NCBI RefSeq assembly: GCF_016863615.1
Contig: NZ_BOPF01000018.1
Coordinates: forward strand, 1-64,000
Source: Virgisporangium aliadipatigenens
Lineage (GTDB): Bacteria > Actinomycetota > Actinomycetes > Mycobacteriales > Micromonosporaceae
Direction of reading: 5' to 3'
Length of the DNA stretch: 64,000 nt
The notes beneath the pieces are model-generated. The model was not told the DNA's origin. It did not search any database and was given only the letters and a program-made list of their open reading frames with translations. A program made the position numbers and the translations under genes. This document shows positions 62,125 through 64,000 of this stretch, in pieces (the first letter of the stretch is position 1; each line of letters begins with the position of its first letter).

Positions 62125-64000
62125 GCGGTCACCGCCAGGACCCGCGCGGGCGCGTCGACGGTGAACAGCGCGTCGGCGCTCGGGTTCAGCACGTGTTCGA
62201 GGGCGAGCAGCACACCGGCCGAGCCGCTCCACAGGTCGGCGCTGAAGCGCATCAGCCGGTCGCCGAGGTACCTGATCCCGGTGGGATGCGGCACCGCGTA
62301 CTTGAACAGCCCGGTGGCCACCCGCACGGCGTCCGCGCGCGGGGAGCCGGTGAGCATCGCGTGGTCGGCGAGCGCGAACCCGTAGCCCGCCAGCCCCTGG
62401 AACAGCCCCGGCATCCAGGTGTACCGCAGCCGCAGCGGGGCAAGCAGGCGCGGCATCGCCGCGGTGAGCCGTTCGTCGCCGGTCAGGCGCAGGACCCGGG
62501 TGGCGGCCAGCAGCATGCCGGCGGTGCCGACGAACAGGTACGGCATCGCGCGGCGGTCGACCGCCGAGTACGGGAAGAGCAGGCCGGGCGCGTCGGGGTC
62601 GGTGGCCCGGTCGAGTTCGTGGTGCAGCAGGCGCACCGCCCGCGCGGTGTAGCGCCGTTCGCCGGTGGCGCCGCCGAGCTGGGCGAGCAGGTGCGCGACC
62701 CCGCTGCGGCCGTGCATCAGGCCGGTGGTGTCGTCGGGGTCGAGCAGCGCGCCGAGTTCCGCGTCGGCGGGCAGGCCGTCGGCGAGCGCGGCGGCCCGGT
62801 CGAGGTGGCGTTCGTCGCCGGTGTGCCGGTGCAGGGCGAGGTGCGCCAGCGCGACCCCGGCGACGCCGCCGTACAGGGTGGCGCAGCCGTCCAGCAGCGG
62901 GTGCCGGCTCGCGCGTTCGAGCAGGTCGTTCGCCTCGTCGAGGCAGCCGTGAGTGGCCAGCACGTGGGCCACGCCGGCGGTACCTACGTACAGCCCGGGT
63001 GCCATGCGGTCGGCCTGGTCGAGGGCGTCGCGGCGGAATCGTTCGCGCACCCCGTCGGGCAGCGGCCGCCCCGCGCGGTGCAGCGCGTGGAGCACCCCGG
63101 CCGTGCCGTAGGCGACGCAGACGGTGTTGGTCTGGTACCCCTGCGCGATCGTGGGGAAGATCCGGCTCGGGTGTTCCGGGGCGGCCATCGCGAGGAGCGC
63201 GTCGGCCACCCCGTCCCGCAGTTCCCCCAGAAACCGCTCCGGGTCCGCGGCCACCTCCGCCGGGTCGGGCAGTCGCGCCTCGACCTCCGCCCGGTATTCG
63301 GTCGAACGTCTCCAGAGCCCGGCCGGCACCGGTGCGAGCTCGGCGAGTTCGTGGCGCAGGTGATACAAAGCCGCGGGACTGCGCCCGAGCACGAAGTGCA
63401 GCGGGCCGAGCAGGTGCTGCGCCAGCCGGGACAGCCCGAACCGGTCGTACACGCCGAGATCGTCGCCCACCAGCTCCCGCGGCGGCGCGTAGCCGGGCGT
63501 GCCGGAGCGGACGAACGGGTCGCCGAGCCGGTGCGCGGCGCCGAAGTCCACCAGGCGCACGCTGTCGTCGTCGGCCACCAGAACGTTGACCGGGCTGACG
63601 TCGACGAAGAGATAACCGGCCCGGTGCAGGCGCTCCAGCGCGCGTTCCACGGCGTCGATCACGTTCGCGGCCCGCCGGTAGAACGCCGCGAAGTCGGCCG
63701 GCGTGCTCCCGGTCCGCAGCAGCGGATGGTGCGTGGCCGTCCACCGGGTCAGCGGCTGCCCCTCGACGTGTTCCATCACCACGAACTCGTGGTCCCAGGC
63801 GCGGAAGAACGCCAGCGGTTCCGGGGCGATCCCGGGTGCGCGCGCGTGCAGGTCCGTCAGCGCCCGCCATTCCTGGCGCAGCTGCTCGGTCGCGGTGGCG
63901 CCGTCCTCGCGCAGTCCGATGTGCGGGCGGGCCTCCTTGATGAACACCCGCTTGCCGGTGGCCAGTTCGGTGCCCCGGTAGATGCCGCCCGCGTTGGTGA
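62121..64000 (-). CDS. lanKC: Class III lanthionine synthetase LanKC, C-terminal 626 residues (cut by window edge)
   Basis: The frame is open through base 64000. From the edge inward: kinase N-lobe GGIYRGTELATGKRVFIKEA with the ATP-site Lys, hinge FVVMEHVEGQPL, catalytic loop GYLFVDVSPVNVLVADDDS, DFG at VDFGAAHRL, then the cyclase: CVAYGTAGVLHALHRAG, LYGGVAGVALAHLALHRHTG, HGRSGVAHLLAQLGG, GLFQGLAGYGFALAD and LWSGSAGVLLALEHVL. These Gly-rich double-helix repeats are LanC-like, but no Cys-His-Gly or WCYG zinc site appears, which marks class III rather than class II/IV. The N-terminal lyase domain and the precursor peptide gene must lie to the right of the window. Coupled to the MFS exporter. 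Confidence 0.88.
   Translation of the reverse strand, partial: TNAGGIYRGTELATGKRVFIKEARPHIGLREDGATATEQLRQEWRALTDLHARAPGIAPEPLAFFRAWDHEFVVMEHVEGQPLTRWTATHHPLLRTGSTPADFAAFYRRAANVIDAVERALERLHRAGYLFVDVSPVNVLVADDDSVRLVDFGAAHRLGDPFVRSGTPGYAPPRELVGDDLGVYDRFGLSRLAQHLLGPLHFVLGRSPAALYHLRHELAELAPVPAGLWRRSTEYRAEVEARLPDPAEVAADPERFLGELRDGVADALLAMAAPEHPSRIFPTIAQGYQTNTVCVAYGTAGVLHALHRAGRPLPDGVRERFRRDALDQADRMAPGLYVGTAGVAHVLATHGCLDEANDLLERASRHPLLDGCATLYGGVAGVALAHLALHRHTGDERHLDRAAALADGLPADAELGALLDPDDTTGLMHGRSGVAHLLAQLGGATGERRYTARAVRLLHHELDRATDPDAPGLLFPYSAVDRRAMPYLFVGTAGMLLAATRVLRLTGDERLTAAMPRLLAPLRLRYTWMPGLFQGLAGYGFALADHAMLTGSPRADAVRVATGLFKYAVPHPTGIRYLGDRLMRFSADLWSGSAGVLLALEHVLNPSADALFTVDAPARVLAVTA

Noticed and set aside
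62121-64000. Class IV (LanL) synthetase
   Set aside because: No Cys/Cys/His zinc site in the cyclase part visible here.

Overview
The window is very GC-rich, uses many GTG starts and 4-base stop/start overlaps, and carries BTAD/AfsR-type regulation, SpoIIE/STAS signalling, a class III lanthipeptide synthetase and a type I-E-like CRISPR repeat. This points to a filamentous actinomycete. Micromonosporaceae is my guess from overall feel, not proven. No rRNA or tRNA genes were seen. The left edge (1-1956) is a decayed junction: the tail of a TPR protein, a broken GIDE-like membrane protein, an alpha/beta-hydrolase tail and a Tn3-family transposase remnant, ending in a perfect GC palindrome followed by T5.

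1957-15423 (+) is a compact lipid/polyketide cluster built like a PUFA (Pfa) synthase repackaged into two giant proteins. PKS-A has tandem nitronate-monooxygenase-type domains, KS, AT, ACP with the Pfa-type DSIKR motif, and KR. PKS-B has KS, AT, hot-dog DH and its own phosphopantetheinyl transferase. A free ACP, an alpha/beta hydrolase (possible thioesterase) and a PAPS-type sulfotransferase follow. The product could be a reduced, possibly sulfated acyl chain. Two tandem 56/57-bp repeats sit between PKS-B and the ACP gene, and each recreates a GTGA coupling site. A secreted protein follows, then a gene-poor stretch with an orphan CRISPR repeat (17190-18095).

18096-23856 holds a secreted Asp-box (sialidase-like) protein, an uncharacterised possible repeat protein, a caspase-like protease fused to a Mec-like JAMM domain that has lost all its metal ligands, and a GT1 glycosyltransferase.

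23866-43492 is a sulfur island. metX-metY-CoA-binding protein run leftward. OsmC, a flavoprotein and a cupin run rightward. Beyond a strong bidirectional terminator lies a 12-gene leftward operon (42447 to 29199): two DszA/NtaA-type flavin monooxygenases (one with a 60-residue internal deletion), a peptide/nickel-type ABC importer, two DszC/SfnB-type acyl-CoA-dehydrogenase-like enzymes, SsuD- and SsuE-like proteins, a flavin reductase and a RuBisCO-like protein (RLP). A divergent LysR regulator sits at the head. The whole looks like uptake and desulfonation/oxidation of organosulfur compounds feeding methionine/cysteine synthesis. The cupin plus RLP plus MetY set recalls the methylthioadenosine-isoprenoid shunt described in Rhodospirillum rubrum.

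43500-64000 contains an unknown conserved-looking protein, a MurJ-type flippase, a 1363-residue hybrid kinase/receiver/PAS/SpoIIE-phosphatase/RsbW-like protein with its STAS partner, an HTH regulator and hydrolase divergent around an AT-rich palindrome, a group II PLP decarboxylase, a DedA-like membrane protein, a NarL-type two-component pair, a secreted trypsin-like protease, a hypothetical protein, and at the right edge a BTAD regulator convergent with an MFS exporter and a partial class III lanthionine synthetase. The last group is the flank of a lanthipeptide cluster that continues beyond base 64000.
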